The notes: a model not told the origin generated them from the sequence alone. Counted from the first letter of the stretch, positions 36,409-45,199 are shown. The stretch: 64,000 bases of DNA from Siphonodentalium dalli (GCA_032622095.1 CP136063.1:74069980-74133979); one strand, 5' to 3'. A program made the numbers and translations.

Positions 36409-37413
36409 ATTTCATCTCATTCCGTTGATCCGGGCTATTGTTGTCATCACATTTCACCACATTCTGTTGATCTGGGTGCTCGCTGTCCTTATGGAGATTA
36501 TATTTCATGCCATTCCATTCACCCATATGTTGGTTCGTGTCCTCTTTTAGCACATTCTGTCGCAGCCGTAATGTGTCCGGGGTTGCGGCTTTTAAATCCA
36601 CCAGTAGGTAACCGTACGGTTCACTCGTCGCTTCCGAAAACTCTCGCATCATACGTTGAGGGCATTCAGGATACATCTGTCTTGATAATGTTGAAATTAA
36701 ACCCTTGTCAATTGGATTATTGAACAATACCAAATATTGACAATTTCGTCGTTGCGTCGGATCTTTGTTGTAGTAGAAATTCTGGTTCAAACTTATCAAA
36801 GATAAGTTCAAATGGTGACTTCCTTCGGAATGTAAATCATTAACTCTCTGGTCTTTTGATGAAGTTTGCATCAAGTCATCGAGTACAACTAGATTTTTAT
36901 ACTGGGGGTTGATAAGAGAATCCAAGTTTGCTGGTATTCCCCGTATAAAGTTGACCTGAGGGGTGACGGTATACCTTATGTCATCATATAGGGGCTGCCA
37001 ATATTTATAAAACCATATTATTCTGTCAGGTGCGGGTGATATTTTTGAGGCAGACTTTTGTAGCAAGGTTTTCACGAAGTACGTCTTCCCACTAGATGTC
37101 GGTCCACTTACACATGCCGTGAATGGATGCTTGAAAATAAAATCTTCTTGGACATTGAATCATCAAAGCAGGATGTTATGTCGCTTTGTTGCTGTTTCCC
37201 CTGCTGGTGTTGTAGTATCTGGTGTTGCTGTAATGGCGGTTGTTGTGGCTGATGATGCTGCTGCCTGTTGCTGCTGCTGCTGTTTGTTGCTGCTGCTTGG
37301 TGGTGCTGCTGTGGGTGTCGGTTAACAAACTCAGTGTGCTTAGATTGTACATGTCTTATCAAATCATGGTTCCGCACATACTCACTAGAGCAAATTGAAC
37401 ACTGGTGCTTCAT
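36365..37413 (-). pseudogene. Zinc finger plus P-loop packaging-type ATPase, frameshifted
   Basis: The N-terminal frame (37413-37108) opens with a C2H2 finger, CSICSSEYVRNHDLIRHVQSKH in two halves (C-x2-C-x12-H-x4-H), followed by a histidine/glutamine-rich stretch. The second frame contains Walker A GPTSSGKT (near 37095), Walker B NLVVLDDLM (near 36890), a polar strand SLISLNQN, RRNCQYLVLFNNP, and YGYLLVDLKAATPDTLRLR near the end. This set fits A32-like FtsK/HerA-family genome-packaging ATPases of Polintons, adintoviruses and Polinton-like viruses. The two frames are offset by one base just upstream of Walker A (around 37130), so this copy cannot make the whole protein. The functional assignment rests on motif order. 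Confidence 0.75.
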
Positions 37414-37575
37414 TTATACTTGACTAAAATATCTCGGGGGTATATGGCTTTCCTTTATACAAATGTTCCTTATAACCTCAAATCTGTCTTGTATTGACGG
37501 CGGCGGCGTTTGCCGGCGGCGGCGGCGTTTGTTCCACCGGCCTTTCAATAGCCTTCGAAAATTTAGGTAAATTAC

Positions 37576-37797
37576 TCATTTTAGTTCAGTGAATATGTCG
37601 TTTGGAGTTTCCTTTTTAACTTTTCCAATGTTTGTCTTCTTCACTCTTCCTCCTTTTATCTCTTTAACTTTTATCATCTTAGCTACGGGTTTCCTTATAA
37701 GTTTATCAGGTTTCGCTTCAGTCTTGGGTAGGTCCTTCGAGTCATCGTAGGGTACATATTTATTAAGATCAAAGTCATAATAATACGGAGTCAACAT
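37576..37797 (-). CDS. Small lysine-rich protein of the virus-like element, unknown function
   Basis: A 73-residue frame begins MLTPYYYDFDLNKYVPYDDS and continues into a basic region rich in K (KPVAKMIKVKEIKGG, VKKTNIGKVKKE). It overlaps the 3' end of the frame at 37775-37996 by about 20 bp, as is common in compact viral genomes. I do not recognise the family. The basic C-terminal half could bind nucleic acid, but that is a guess. It may also be a fragment of a larger gene. Confidence 0.4.
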   Translation of the reverse strand: MLTPYYYDFDLNKYVPYDDSKDLPKTEAKPDKLIRKPVAKMIKVKEIKGGRVKKTNIGKVKKETPNDIFTELK

Positions 37798-37996
37798 TCC
37801 GGCTAAAGTTCAAAGTGTACTCTGAAGTAGTAATTTTTATAGGCGCCAAATTACCATCCAAGACGTATACCCTTATAAACTGCGGGTCAGTCCTAGTAAC
37901 GCGCACGTCAACGCCGCCGGCGGCGGCAAACGCCGCCGGCGTTTGCGGCGGTGGAGTATGCGGCGGCGGCGGCTGTAGTTGTTGTTGTTGATACAA
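37775..37996 (-). CDS. Proline/alanine-rich N-terminus and FIRVYVLDGNLAPIKI protein, unknown
   Basis: A 73-residue frame starts in a glutamine/proline/alanine stretch encoded by GCC/CCG triplets and continues as GGVDVRVTRTDPQFIRVYVL then DGNLAPIKITTSEYTL. The second part has normal amino-acid composition; the first part comes from the triplet-repeat junction. The start codon is uncertain, and the real gene may have been longer before the adjacent palindrome formed. Confidence 0.35.
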   Translation of the reverse strand: MYQQQQLQPPPPHTPPPQTPAAFAAAGGVDVRVTRTDPQFIRVYVLDGNLAPIKITTSEYTLNFSRNVDSVLL

Positions 37997-38224
37997 ATGT
38001 CAATGCAATTATGAGTGATTTCAATATGCACACTCTATTGTATAGGTAAAATATTGGCGCGCGTTCGGCCCCCTCACCCCCTCACTGCCGCCGCGCCAAT
38101 TTTGTACCTATACAATAGAGTGTGCATATTGAAATCACTCATAATTGCATTGACATTTGTATCAACAACAACAACAACTACAACAACAGCCGCCGCCGCC
38201 GCCGGCGGCGTTGACGTGCGCGTC
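37894..38224. repeat. Internal palindrome with GCC-triplet tracts
   Basis: Plus-strand 37894-38060 (ACGCGCACGTCAACGCCGCC...TTGATACAAATGTCAATGCA...CACACTCTATTGTATAGGTA) reappears inverted at 38090-38224, with differences mainly in the number of GCC/GGC triplets. The short spacer centres near 38076. Each arm contains the opening of a frame MSDFNMHTLLYR in opposite directions, so the 5' end of one gene has been duplicated head to head. G+C content is far above the surroundings. Confidence 0.75.
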
Positions 38225-38680
38225 GACTCGCATATATAAGAGAATGCATTGGCACAGGGTAAAAAAATTCCCGACTTCCGACTGGATTTGATATGGCGGG
38301 TCACATTTATGACTAAATCCTGAATTTTGTTTAATTTTTGAAGTTTTTTGAAAATTGTGAAATTTGTGAAGTTTTTGAAGTTTTTGAAATTTTTTGAAGT
38401 TTTTGAAGTTTTTGAAATTTTTGAAATTTTTGAAGTTTTTGAAATTTTTGAAATTTTGAAATTTTTGAAGTTTTTGAAATTTTTGAAATTTTTGAAGTTT
38501 TTGAAATTTTTGGGGACATGCCCAACCGGTATACACATATACCATGATGCAATGCGTGGGTGGACTGTGGAGAATATAGGTCAAACTGTCTAGACTGACT
38601 CCAACGGGAGTACTGCAGATAATATAGGTCATGTACTTCGGATTATGCTAATTAGCAGCCAAACAGGGGCCTTATCATCA
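38221..38680. repeat. Right terminal inverted repeat of the virus-like element
   Basis: This is the inverted copy of 35504-35908. It starts with the second hairpin half (GTCGACTCGCATATATAAGA... to about 38258), then CCGACTTCCGACTGGATTTG, a longer tract of 9-bp TTTTTGAAG/TTTTTGAAA units (about 38336-38512), and the outer ACTGCAGATAATATAGGTC segment, ending CCTTATCATCA. It is longer than the left TIR only because of the 9-bp tract. Confidence 0.88.
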
Positions 38681-38686
38681 CGTGTG

Positions 38687-40222
38687 GGTGTCACCTTGGA
38701 ATTTACAACGGCACTCCCTTAGATTAGTTCGAAATTTACAAAACCATTTGGTTTGAAATTGTCCTGCTCATGTTGGAAGAATTTCCAAATTGATGGCGAA
38801 TTTAGTCCAAAACTTTGACCGAAAGTAGGAAAATATTTCACTTTTGTTCTTAAACAAAACATTTTGCACCAAATATAATATATGCTGGTTGGAAAATCAA
38901 GTAATCAGAACAATTCAAACCAATTTTTGTCTGAAATTTTCAACTGTTTAAATTTTTTGTCAAAGATGGGGTAAGACCCATCCCACCCATGCAGTGTAAG
39001 ACACATCCCACCCATGCAGTGTTCATGCTGGGCCGGAAAATATTTTGGCCAATTTTTGACCAATTCTGATTTTTTTTTCGTTAAATTAAAAACACTTTGG
39101 CCAAATTAATCCTCATTTTCTGCTCTCACAATTAATAAATATTTTTGTTTTATTTATCGTCTACCATACCTTAAAATACCGTGCACAGACTTCTTTAATC
39201 CCACCGTTGTTACTTGACAATATACCACTGTATACCCACCACCTAAGTGTTAATCATCAGTACTGTTTTATTTATAAGCTAAATCACAGCAGAAGTCGGA
39301 TATATTAACAACCCGAACGCGTAACTAAACCTGGCTGTTACTTGCATGGACGTGGCGGTGTGAAACTTTACATTGATGACCACACCCCCCCCCCCCCCCC
39401 CCCTTCCAACTGATGTCTCAAGTTTACCAACTGGTCTGAATATACCAACATCAGATGCCATACTGTTAAATACTAACCTTATATGCCCCATGGTTAAATA
39501 CCATGCAACCTTACATGCCCCATGGTTAAATACTAATCTCACACGCGCCTATTGTTCAATACAAACATCACACGCACTACACATGGTTAAATACTAATCT
39601 CACACGCGCCTATTGTTCAATACCAACACCACACGCACTACACATGGTTAAATACCAGCCAAACTAATTAAATTTCCAACTATTGAAAATTTTTACCAAA
39701 TTTTTGGGGGTGAGACCCCCTGAATTCCCATGTCCCCACATCTATCCATGGAACCATCCGCATTTCACACCAAACATTCGTTATTAACAATATAAATCCT
39801 AAAGTATTGACCAAACAATTTATTATTAGAGTATGTTATCTTCCATTTTTATCTCCAAATAAAACGTACTTTACTTTTAATTTCACCCTTCAATGACTGG
39901 AGCTTCCTGATATTTAGCGAAAACCCTGTGCCAATGCATTCTCTTATATATGCGAGTCTCCCATAGGGAGCCTCGCATATATAAGATATTACATTGGCCT
40001 AACAATGTTTACATTCCCAAATTACATTCAGATAATGTGCCAGTGCATTCCTGGATCCCTGGAGACTCGCACATACAAGATAATTCGCTGGCACATGATA
40101 TTTAATGATGCACCAGCGCTGCTCCCGTCATGAACGTGTTAATACATGTACATCTATACTCTACTTGGTGTATACTTCAGGTGAACTGCTGATTATCTAG
40201 GAATATACTTTTATTTTTACAG
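38687..40222. other. Rest of the intron between TM8 and TM9 exons
   Basis: 38687-39380 is AT-rich with no recognisable feature apart from a doubled ACATCCCACCCATGCAGTG. A run of 19 C lies at 39385-39403. At 39470-39655 a loose tandem repeat contains CATGGTTAAATAC four or five times. A family B MITE follows at 39880-40142. No coding signal was seen. Confidence 0.6.
39880..40142. mobile_element. TTAA-type MITE, family B, copy 2
   Basis: The left end is mutated (CACCCTTCAATGACTGGAGC); the right end reads GCTCCCGTCATGAACGTGTTAA. It carries one intact hairpin module (39931-39997) and one decayed module (about 40041-40094). The arrangement equals that of the copies at 56092 and 61461. Confidence 0.75.
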
Positions 40223-40339
40223 GGTTTGGTATAGAGGCCGTTGCAGTATTCGGTCTGAGCTTTGTGGGTAACACACAGTGGGTGCCAGCGTTGTTCCTTT
40301 TGTGTGTCGGGGTCGGTATAAGCGGAATGGTGGTTTCAG
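40223..40339 (+). CDS. SLC17-family exon (TM9-TM10)
   Basis: The acceptor ACTTTTATTTTTACAG precedes 40223 and the donor GTACGC follows 40339; both ends are phase 1/split glycine. It reads GFGIEAVAVFGLSFVGNTQW then VPALFLLCVGVGISGMVVSG. Two hydrophobic segments separated by a short NTQW loop match TM9 and TM10 of SLC17 carriers. The final GMVVSG corresponds to the conserved G(x)xxxSG before the extracellular N-x-xD(I/L)AP segment. Confidence 0.92.
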
Positions 40340-40650
40340 GTACGCGTATAAAGATACTGCGCTCCCTATTAGCATGTATATACTACTGATACTCACTGAA
40401 CGAAAAGTGACGTTTACAGATATGGCGATATCACGTATTTTCCATGTATCGAATATACGTGACAGTTATGGTGCGTAAATGTGAAACTTGATTAAAACTT
40501 GATGAATTCCACGAAATATGTCACGAATACGAAAAAACGTAAATTCCATCTACATCTGGCAGATTTTTAACGATTAGTGATTTTTTTTATTGAATTTCCA
40601 CAGCTCATGTACTAGTTTATCCCGCCAGACAAACTTTCATATATAGAGGG

Positions 40651-40792
40651 TCTCACATCAGTTTCTATTTTATACGGACTTTATCAACCGAGTTCACTAA
40701 ATTCGATTTGAGCCGAGGTTTACCGAGACTCAAATAGAATTTAGTGGACGATGTTGATAAATTACATATAAAATAGAACGAGTTTGAGATAG
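40651..40792. mobile_element. Palindromic MITE, about 140 bp
   Basis: TCTCACATCAGTTTCTATTT...ACTTTATCAAC...GAGTTCACTAAATTCGATTTGAG pairs with CTCAAATAGAATTTAGTG...GTTGATAAATTAC...AAATAGAACGAGTTTGAGA. It is a small element in the 895-bp intron and non-coding. Confidence 0.65.
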
Positions 40793-41055
40793 TTTTTATC
40801 ACATGATCAAATAAGCGCGAAGTTTTCATCGAAAACAACAATCATAAACTTCAGCGATCGCAAGTCATTTAAATAATGGCGTGACGTCATCGCACGCGCT
40901 AATATTATACACGTGTGTCTTACCAGTAATTATGAAGCTGGCTTTTGTGGGTTAATTATGTGATAAAATGTTTTAGAAATCTAAAGTCCTCTTTGAGTTA
41001 AAGACTTGATTGGTGACGTAGGTTCGATCCTAGCTGGCCCTGAACATTATACTTA

Positions 41056-41190
41056 CAGTAATGCCATAAATAATCGACTCCTTAACCCCAGCAGAATTAT
41101 GGGAAAATTTTCAGGATTTAGTCGGAAATATGTCTTGTTGCCATTCATCGGAAAGCTCTCAGTTGGAGTCGATTATTTATGGCATTACTG
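41056..41190. mobile_element. TA-flanked palindromic MITE, family C, copy 3 (right arm mostly deleted)
   Basis: The left arm CAGTAATGCCATAAATAATC... through GCCATTCATCGGAAAGCTCT is complete. The right arm keeps only GGAGTCGATTATTTATGGCATTACTG. TA flanks both ends (41054-41055 and 41191-41192). It ends about 45 bp before the next exon. Confidence 0.78.
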
Positions 41191-41234
41191 TATGTATAGG
41201 AAATAATTAATTGTTTTTCTCCATATATATGCAG

Positions 41235-41362
41235 GATATCAGTGTAACCAGATCGAATTAGCGCCACCTTTCTCTTCCTTAATATCAGCGTTATCCCGAT
41301 TGGGGACGATCGGGGCCGTTATCAGTACAGCTATGACAGCCGGGATAGTCGGGAGTAATCAC
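41235..41362 (+). CDS. SLC17-family exon (TM11 region)
   Basis: The acceptor TATATATATGCAG precedes 41235 and the donor GTGAGT follows 41362; it starts inside a split glycine and ends in phase 0. It reads GYQCNQIELAPPFSSLISAL then SRLGTIGAVISTAMTAGIVG then SNH. The pattern G(x)xxN(x)(x)(D/E)(I/L)AP(x)(Y/F)(A/S)SxLxxxxNxxGxxxGxxxxxxxG is diagnostic of SLC17; the conserved N after the serine/glycine reads R here. Confidence 0.93.
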
Positions 41363-41371
41363 GTGAGTATA

Positions 41372-41757
41372 GCTGAAATGGTCACTGTCATCCCATTTCG
41401 TTCAGTTGGTACCCAGCTTTTTTTTATTTTCAGTTTGGTACCCAGCTTTTGAAAAATTTACATTTGGGTACCCAGCTTTATAAAATCTCACACAGAGCGT
41501 GATTTTACTAGTGAGTGCCGTCATCCTGTTAAATTTGTTAATCCTTGTTTATATATGAATTATGATGTATATTCGTCACGATGCTTGAACATAATAGCGG
41601 ATAAGAATTGTATGCATATGATATAGGTACTGGAGATCGACTGCTCATAAAGCTGGGTACCCAAATGTAAATTTTATAAAAGCTGGGTACCCAACTGAAA
41701 GTTTTAAAAAGCTGGATACCCAACTGAACGAAAAGGGGTGACAGTGATCATTTCAGC
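41372..41757. mobile_element. TIR element with GTACCCAGCTTT repeats
   Basis: GCTGAAATGGTCACTGTCA and its inverted counterpart TGACAGTGATCATTTCAGC bound the element. In each arm the word GGTACCCAGCTTTT occurs three times at 30-40 bp spacing, inverted between arms. The middle, 41490-41640, is single-copy-like AT-rich DNA. It lies directly behind the TM11 exon. Confidence 0.7.
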
Positions 41758-42109
41758 GTAGAGTCAATTTTTTCTTGATATTATATTAACTTTATTGAAG
41801 TTACGATATCCAATCTGAAGCAAAAAAAATGAGATCTTATTCGACAAGGTATAGAACACTTTGTATTGCAATATAGTGACGACCACGATTCAATCGTTAG
41901 TGGAGGAATCGGCCCGACAAAATCGTTGATAGTTTGTTCACACGGTTGCGACATCATCGCAGATGAGGATATCGTGTGTTGTTTGTAAGCCATGGTTAAC
42001 CATACACGATTCTTCCATCTTAGATTTTTACGTACACACCTTACACACGACTGCGATTCCGTCACAAGTGGAGGTATATAACCGAGGATTTGTCACGGTT
42101 TCGCATCTA

Positions 42110-43680
42110 AAGGTTGTTCCACACCGGGCGCGAGCGAGCGATTATAACGGCCGTTTTCTAACGTCCGTAGCAGTTCAAAGCGCTCGATTTTTATGTCCAC
42201 ACCGCAAGCGACTGAAACGCTTCGTCGCGCGCGATAGTCAGGTTATTATTCTGTGTGTACGCTAATTTCAGGGGAGTCAGGTGGCTGCATGGGGGATACC
42301 CCCACCCCACACACTTATGACTAATGTGTAGGGTTTCTACAAACAACGTGTAGCCCTGCTACACAACCATTATTCATTTTTTATCTTAAACATATTTTAC
42401 ACAATAAATGGGTCAATTTATACACATGTATACACACTGGTGTGCATAAAATCAACACCTATGCCTTACACGTGTTGTGTAAATTCTTACACATATATAT
42501 CGTAGACAAGAATGTAAAGTTCAGTATTCCGAACTGTGGGTATATAGTATTCATGGCAAATGGAGATTTATATGTTAAAACTTTCATGGCGTACAATGGT
42601 ACGTAATATTTTGCTCTGTCATGTGTGAGTTTTCGTTTTAAATGAACAAACCGTGGCGTGGTTGCACGTGATTAGTATTAACGTATTACAACAATCATAT
42701 AAACAAGAGTAAGAGCAGTATTCTTCATGAAAGTTTTAACAAATATATCCTCATATATCATTAATACAATACTCGCAAGTCGGAATTCTGAACTTACATT
42801 CCTTGTCTACAATTTGTTTATTCTCGTCACTCAAAATTACATGGGTATTGAGACAGTAGTAAATTGTATTCCAAAACATATACTCAAACAATATCGTCGT
42901 CATGTAGCAGACTATGAAACTGAAGGCACGCAATGCGCACGATCTACATTATTACACAAGTGTGTGTAATAAAATGTACACATTATGTGTAGAACGGCAC
43001 TTGGTCAATGTATTTGTATGTAAAACTACACATTGCTATGTGTATTAACTGGGTTTACACATTTGATGTGTAATCGTTTCTACACATTAGTTATAATAGT
43101 GCCCCCACCCGGTAATACGCGATTATTATTAGTTGATGAATGCATTGACTCATGTTTACCACAAAGTCTTTTGGAATGAACTAGCCTCGTTATATTCTTT
43201 ATCATTTCCCCTGATTATACCAAAATATATTTCACCAGCCAATGGAGCAGATTATACGGTCCATGATTTTAGTTCTTTACAAGGAATAAACTGAATATAG
43301 TAATCTAAGGTGGAATTTCAGTCACGAAAAATAACAAAAATAAATGGTTTAATTATTTGGTCATAGAGACATACAGACACACATACATACAGACACACAT
43401 GTGCCATACAGACACACATGCGTTGTACTTCGATTATTAGCCTCTCGCTAAAGTCCTCCATTATCGCGGCGACAAATCAGTGTGCCGTCCAATTATCTCG
43501 CTGGTTTGCAACAAAGCGACAATTCGACGAAGCATATATAAAATCACTGCTATAATCGCCTCGTGGTCAGCGAGTCGGTCGCTTGCGGTGTGAACATAAA
43601 AATCGCGCGCTTTGAACTGCTACGGACGTTAGGAAACGGCCGTTATAATCGCTCGCTCGCGCCCGGTGTGGAACAACCTT
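42110..43680. mobile_element. 1.6-kb TIR element with a nested element inside
   Basis: AAGGTTGTTCCACACCGGGC then GCGAGCGAGCGATTATAACG and a further 80 bp or so are repeated inverted at 43554-43680. The TIRs are GC-rich (CGCTCGCTCGCG). The middle holds a second inverted structure (42285-43108) whose ends contain CCCCCACCC and CTAATGTGTAG-type words, and inside that a third imperfect palindrome (about 42495-42825, GACAAGAATGTAAAGTTCAG / CTGAACTTACATTCCTTGTC). No transposase is recognisable. Confidence 0.7.
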
Positions 43681-44737
43681 AATCAAACAGTGATTGATAT
43701 TATTTTTTTACTCGTGATATTGCCATTTATTATATGACTACCACTAATCCATTACAAATATCACTATTGTTTGGCGATAAATTCCGAGCATTCGGAAAAC
43801 GCTTGTCTGGTCGTGAAACGTATCTGTATTCTATGAATTCTGTATCAGTATCCTTTGAATTCCGTATCAGTATCCCGTGAAATAAGGTCACCGGAAGTTG
43901 GGAAATATTTATCAGACCATGTTTTTGTTCGAAAATTAAACAGTTAAGACTTATTACGAAAGATTTGTTTTGTATTATTACGCGTTTGTGCGAATCACCC
44001 CAAAATTCAAAAAAAAATAGTTCCTCGATCTTGGCCTAAAATTTTGAGATTCGGGTGATGACTGGGAATGTTCAATGGAGTACTTTTGCCCGGGTGATGA
44101 TATGGGATGGTGTAACGAAGTAGTTTTGCCCTTTGTGACATGGTAGAACAAAAAATGTGTCATATAATAAACGCGTTATCGGTACAGTGAAGTGATACAT
44201 GGGCTGCAGTATCACGTCTCGTTGACGATGTCAGATCGCCGCATCAAACTCGCTGCCTGCGGCAGCTCGTTTGATACGGCGATCTAACATCGTCAACTCG
44301 GCGTGATACTGCAGTCCATATCACTTCACTGTACCGATAATGCGTATATATACTACCCACGACGGAAAACTTTCCACTTGCGATTGTATCGTGGTCGTCT
44401 GAACGTTTGTATACAGCTGCGACCGTTCAAATAATCATATACTGGGCACTGTACTGGGTGCCATTTTATACCAAAAAAGCAGACGACAGATAACTAAAAG
44501 TGCAGAAGGAGCCCTATTTATTGCGAGAAATGTTTCGATAATAAGTTCAACAAACTCAATTTTTTACATCCAAAATTCGATTTAAGAATTTTTGTATTCA
44601 TTATTTATATTGTAAAATCTTGTTCATATTCATTTGTTTTGTGCTGGGTACTCACTTATTGATATTTACAATGCATCATGTAGGTATAATAGTGTATAAA
44701 GTATTCATACATGGCAGTGTACCGTTATATTTTTCAG
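43681..44737. other. Distal part of the last SLC17 intron
   Basis: 43681-44170 and 44345-44737 show no gene; short direct repeats such as GAATTCTGTATCAGTATCC (about 43832-43880) and CGGGTGATGA (two copies near 44050 and 44095) are present. The palindrome at 44172-44344 lies in between. Confidence 0.6.
44172..44344. mobile_element. Palindromic MITE, 173 bp
   Basis: CGCGTTATCGGTACAGTGAA... with TGCAGTATCACG, GTTGACGATGT and GATCGCCG(C/T)ATCAAAC is mirrored on the right arm; the centre is GCTGCCTGCGGCAGC. The arms are about 92 percent identical. It is non-coding. Confidence 0.78.
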
Positions 44738-44932
44738 GCACTCAGTGACTGGCAGACAGTTTTTCTTATCACTGGAATCATCCATATGTGTTGTGTTATA
44801 CTATATGTGATCTTCGCTTCGGGTGAGACTCAGGAGTGGGCAAAAAATAAGAAATTATATGCTTTGTTAGACTCTGATGAAGAGAGGAAACCACTCAAAC
44901 CAGAGACTGTTTCATTCAAGACAGTGATGTGA
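44738..44932 (+). CDS. SLC17-family terminal exon (TM12, C-tail, stop)
   Basis: The acceptor TTATATTTTTCAG precedes 44738, phase 0. It reads ALSDWQTVFLITGIIHMCCV then ILYVIFASGETQEWA then KNKKLYALLDSDEERKPLKP then ETVSFKTVM and stops TGA at 44930-44932. (S/N)xxxWQxVFxIxxxIxxxxxxxxxxFxxGExQxWA is the standard end of SLC17 proteins. The cytosolic tail is short, with YALL fitting a YxxPhi sorting signal followed by an acidic DSDEE patch. That would suit an endolysosomal or vesicular location, but it is inference. Confidence 0.95.
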   Translation, partial: ALSDWQTVFLITGIIHMCCVILYVIFASGETQEWAKNKKLYALLDSDEERKPLKPETVSFKTVM

Positions 44933-45011
44933 TGATTTTACATTCAAGACAATGATGTGGTGCTTGTTTGTATTTGTTTATGTTTTATGACGGTTTGAAC
45001 ATGGACAGAAG

Positions 45012-45017
45012 AATAAA
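45012..45017 (+). promoter_or_regulatory. Candidate polyadenylation signal of the SLC17 gene
   Basis: The hexamer AATAAA lies 80 bp after the stop codon, followed within 40 bp by AT-rich sequence and TTTC/TTTG elements. No other AATAAA is found between the stop and this point. A short 3' UTR of about 100 nt is implied. Confidence 0.55.
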
Positions 45018-45199
45018 ATAATATTTTCTAAACAAGTAAAAAACGACTTTCAGTATTTGCTAAGCTTTTTCCACTGAAAAATAATTCTCATATTCATTCA
45101 AACATAGGTACATATAATCATGTCTATATATGTAAGCTACCTTAGATAAGTTACTTTATCACAATTGTAAATGTGGATCCCATATCCATTCATTCTTCG

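Larger units (their letters stand above)
35504..38680 (-). mobile_element. Polinton/Polinton-like-virus-type element, 3.2 kb, with long TIRs and 6-bp target duplication
   Basis: The termini TGATGATAAGGCCCCTG and its exact complement are flanked by CGTGTG at 35498-35503 and 38681-38686, a perfect 6-bp target duplication. The TIRs are about 405 bp (left) and 460 bp (right), nearly identical apart from different numbers of a 9-bp repeat. The roughly 2.3 kb between them carry minus-strand coding remnants: a zinc finger plus P-loop ATPase of packaging type, a second broken finger, and two small open frames. Six-base duplications and TIRs of hundreds of bases fit Polinton/Maverick or related virus-like elements. 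The usual 15-20 kb content (polymerase B, integrase, capsid proteins) is absent, so this is probably a deletion derivative mobilised in trans. Confidence 0.78.
462..44932 (+). other. SLC17-family transporter gene, 3' nine exons (5' end outside window)
   Basis: Nine exons with canonical AG/GT borders join without a frame break (lengths 115, 88, 87, 140, 150, 133, 117, 128 and 195 nt; introns 1949, 1944, 23830, 1389, 5167, 4769, 895 and 3375 nt). The spliced product is about 383 residues ending in a stop codon. Family hallmarks seen in order are LRFIQGLLEGA, VPAMNGVASRW, DVPWKAILSS, LTEIPQYYKDVFG, GVLTAIPH, IELAPPFSSLISALSRLG and DWQTVFLITGI...GETQEWA. These match the NPT/sialin/VGLUT-like SLC17 branch of the major facilitator superfamily: 12-TM carriers that move organic anions or phosphate with H+ or Na+. 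Members are usually about 480-580 residues, so roughly the first 100-150 residues (through about TM3) are upstream of this window. The subfamily (A1-A9) and substrate cannot be assigned. The usual PPLER-type loop after TM4 reads WITEKERTR here, as in divergent invertebrate members. Confidence 0.9.

Noticed and set aside
37119-37325. Plus-strand frame rich in A, V and C opposite the ATPase zinc-finger region
   Set aside because: It is the antisense of the CAG/CAA-rich glutamine-histidine stretch; the minus-strand frame has the zinc finger and P-loop motifs.
41010-41030. GGTTCGATCCTAGC resembling a tRNA/SINE B box
   Set aside because: No A box at the right distance upstream, no cloverleaf and no poly-A or T terminator; one box alone is weak.
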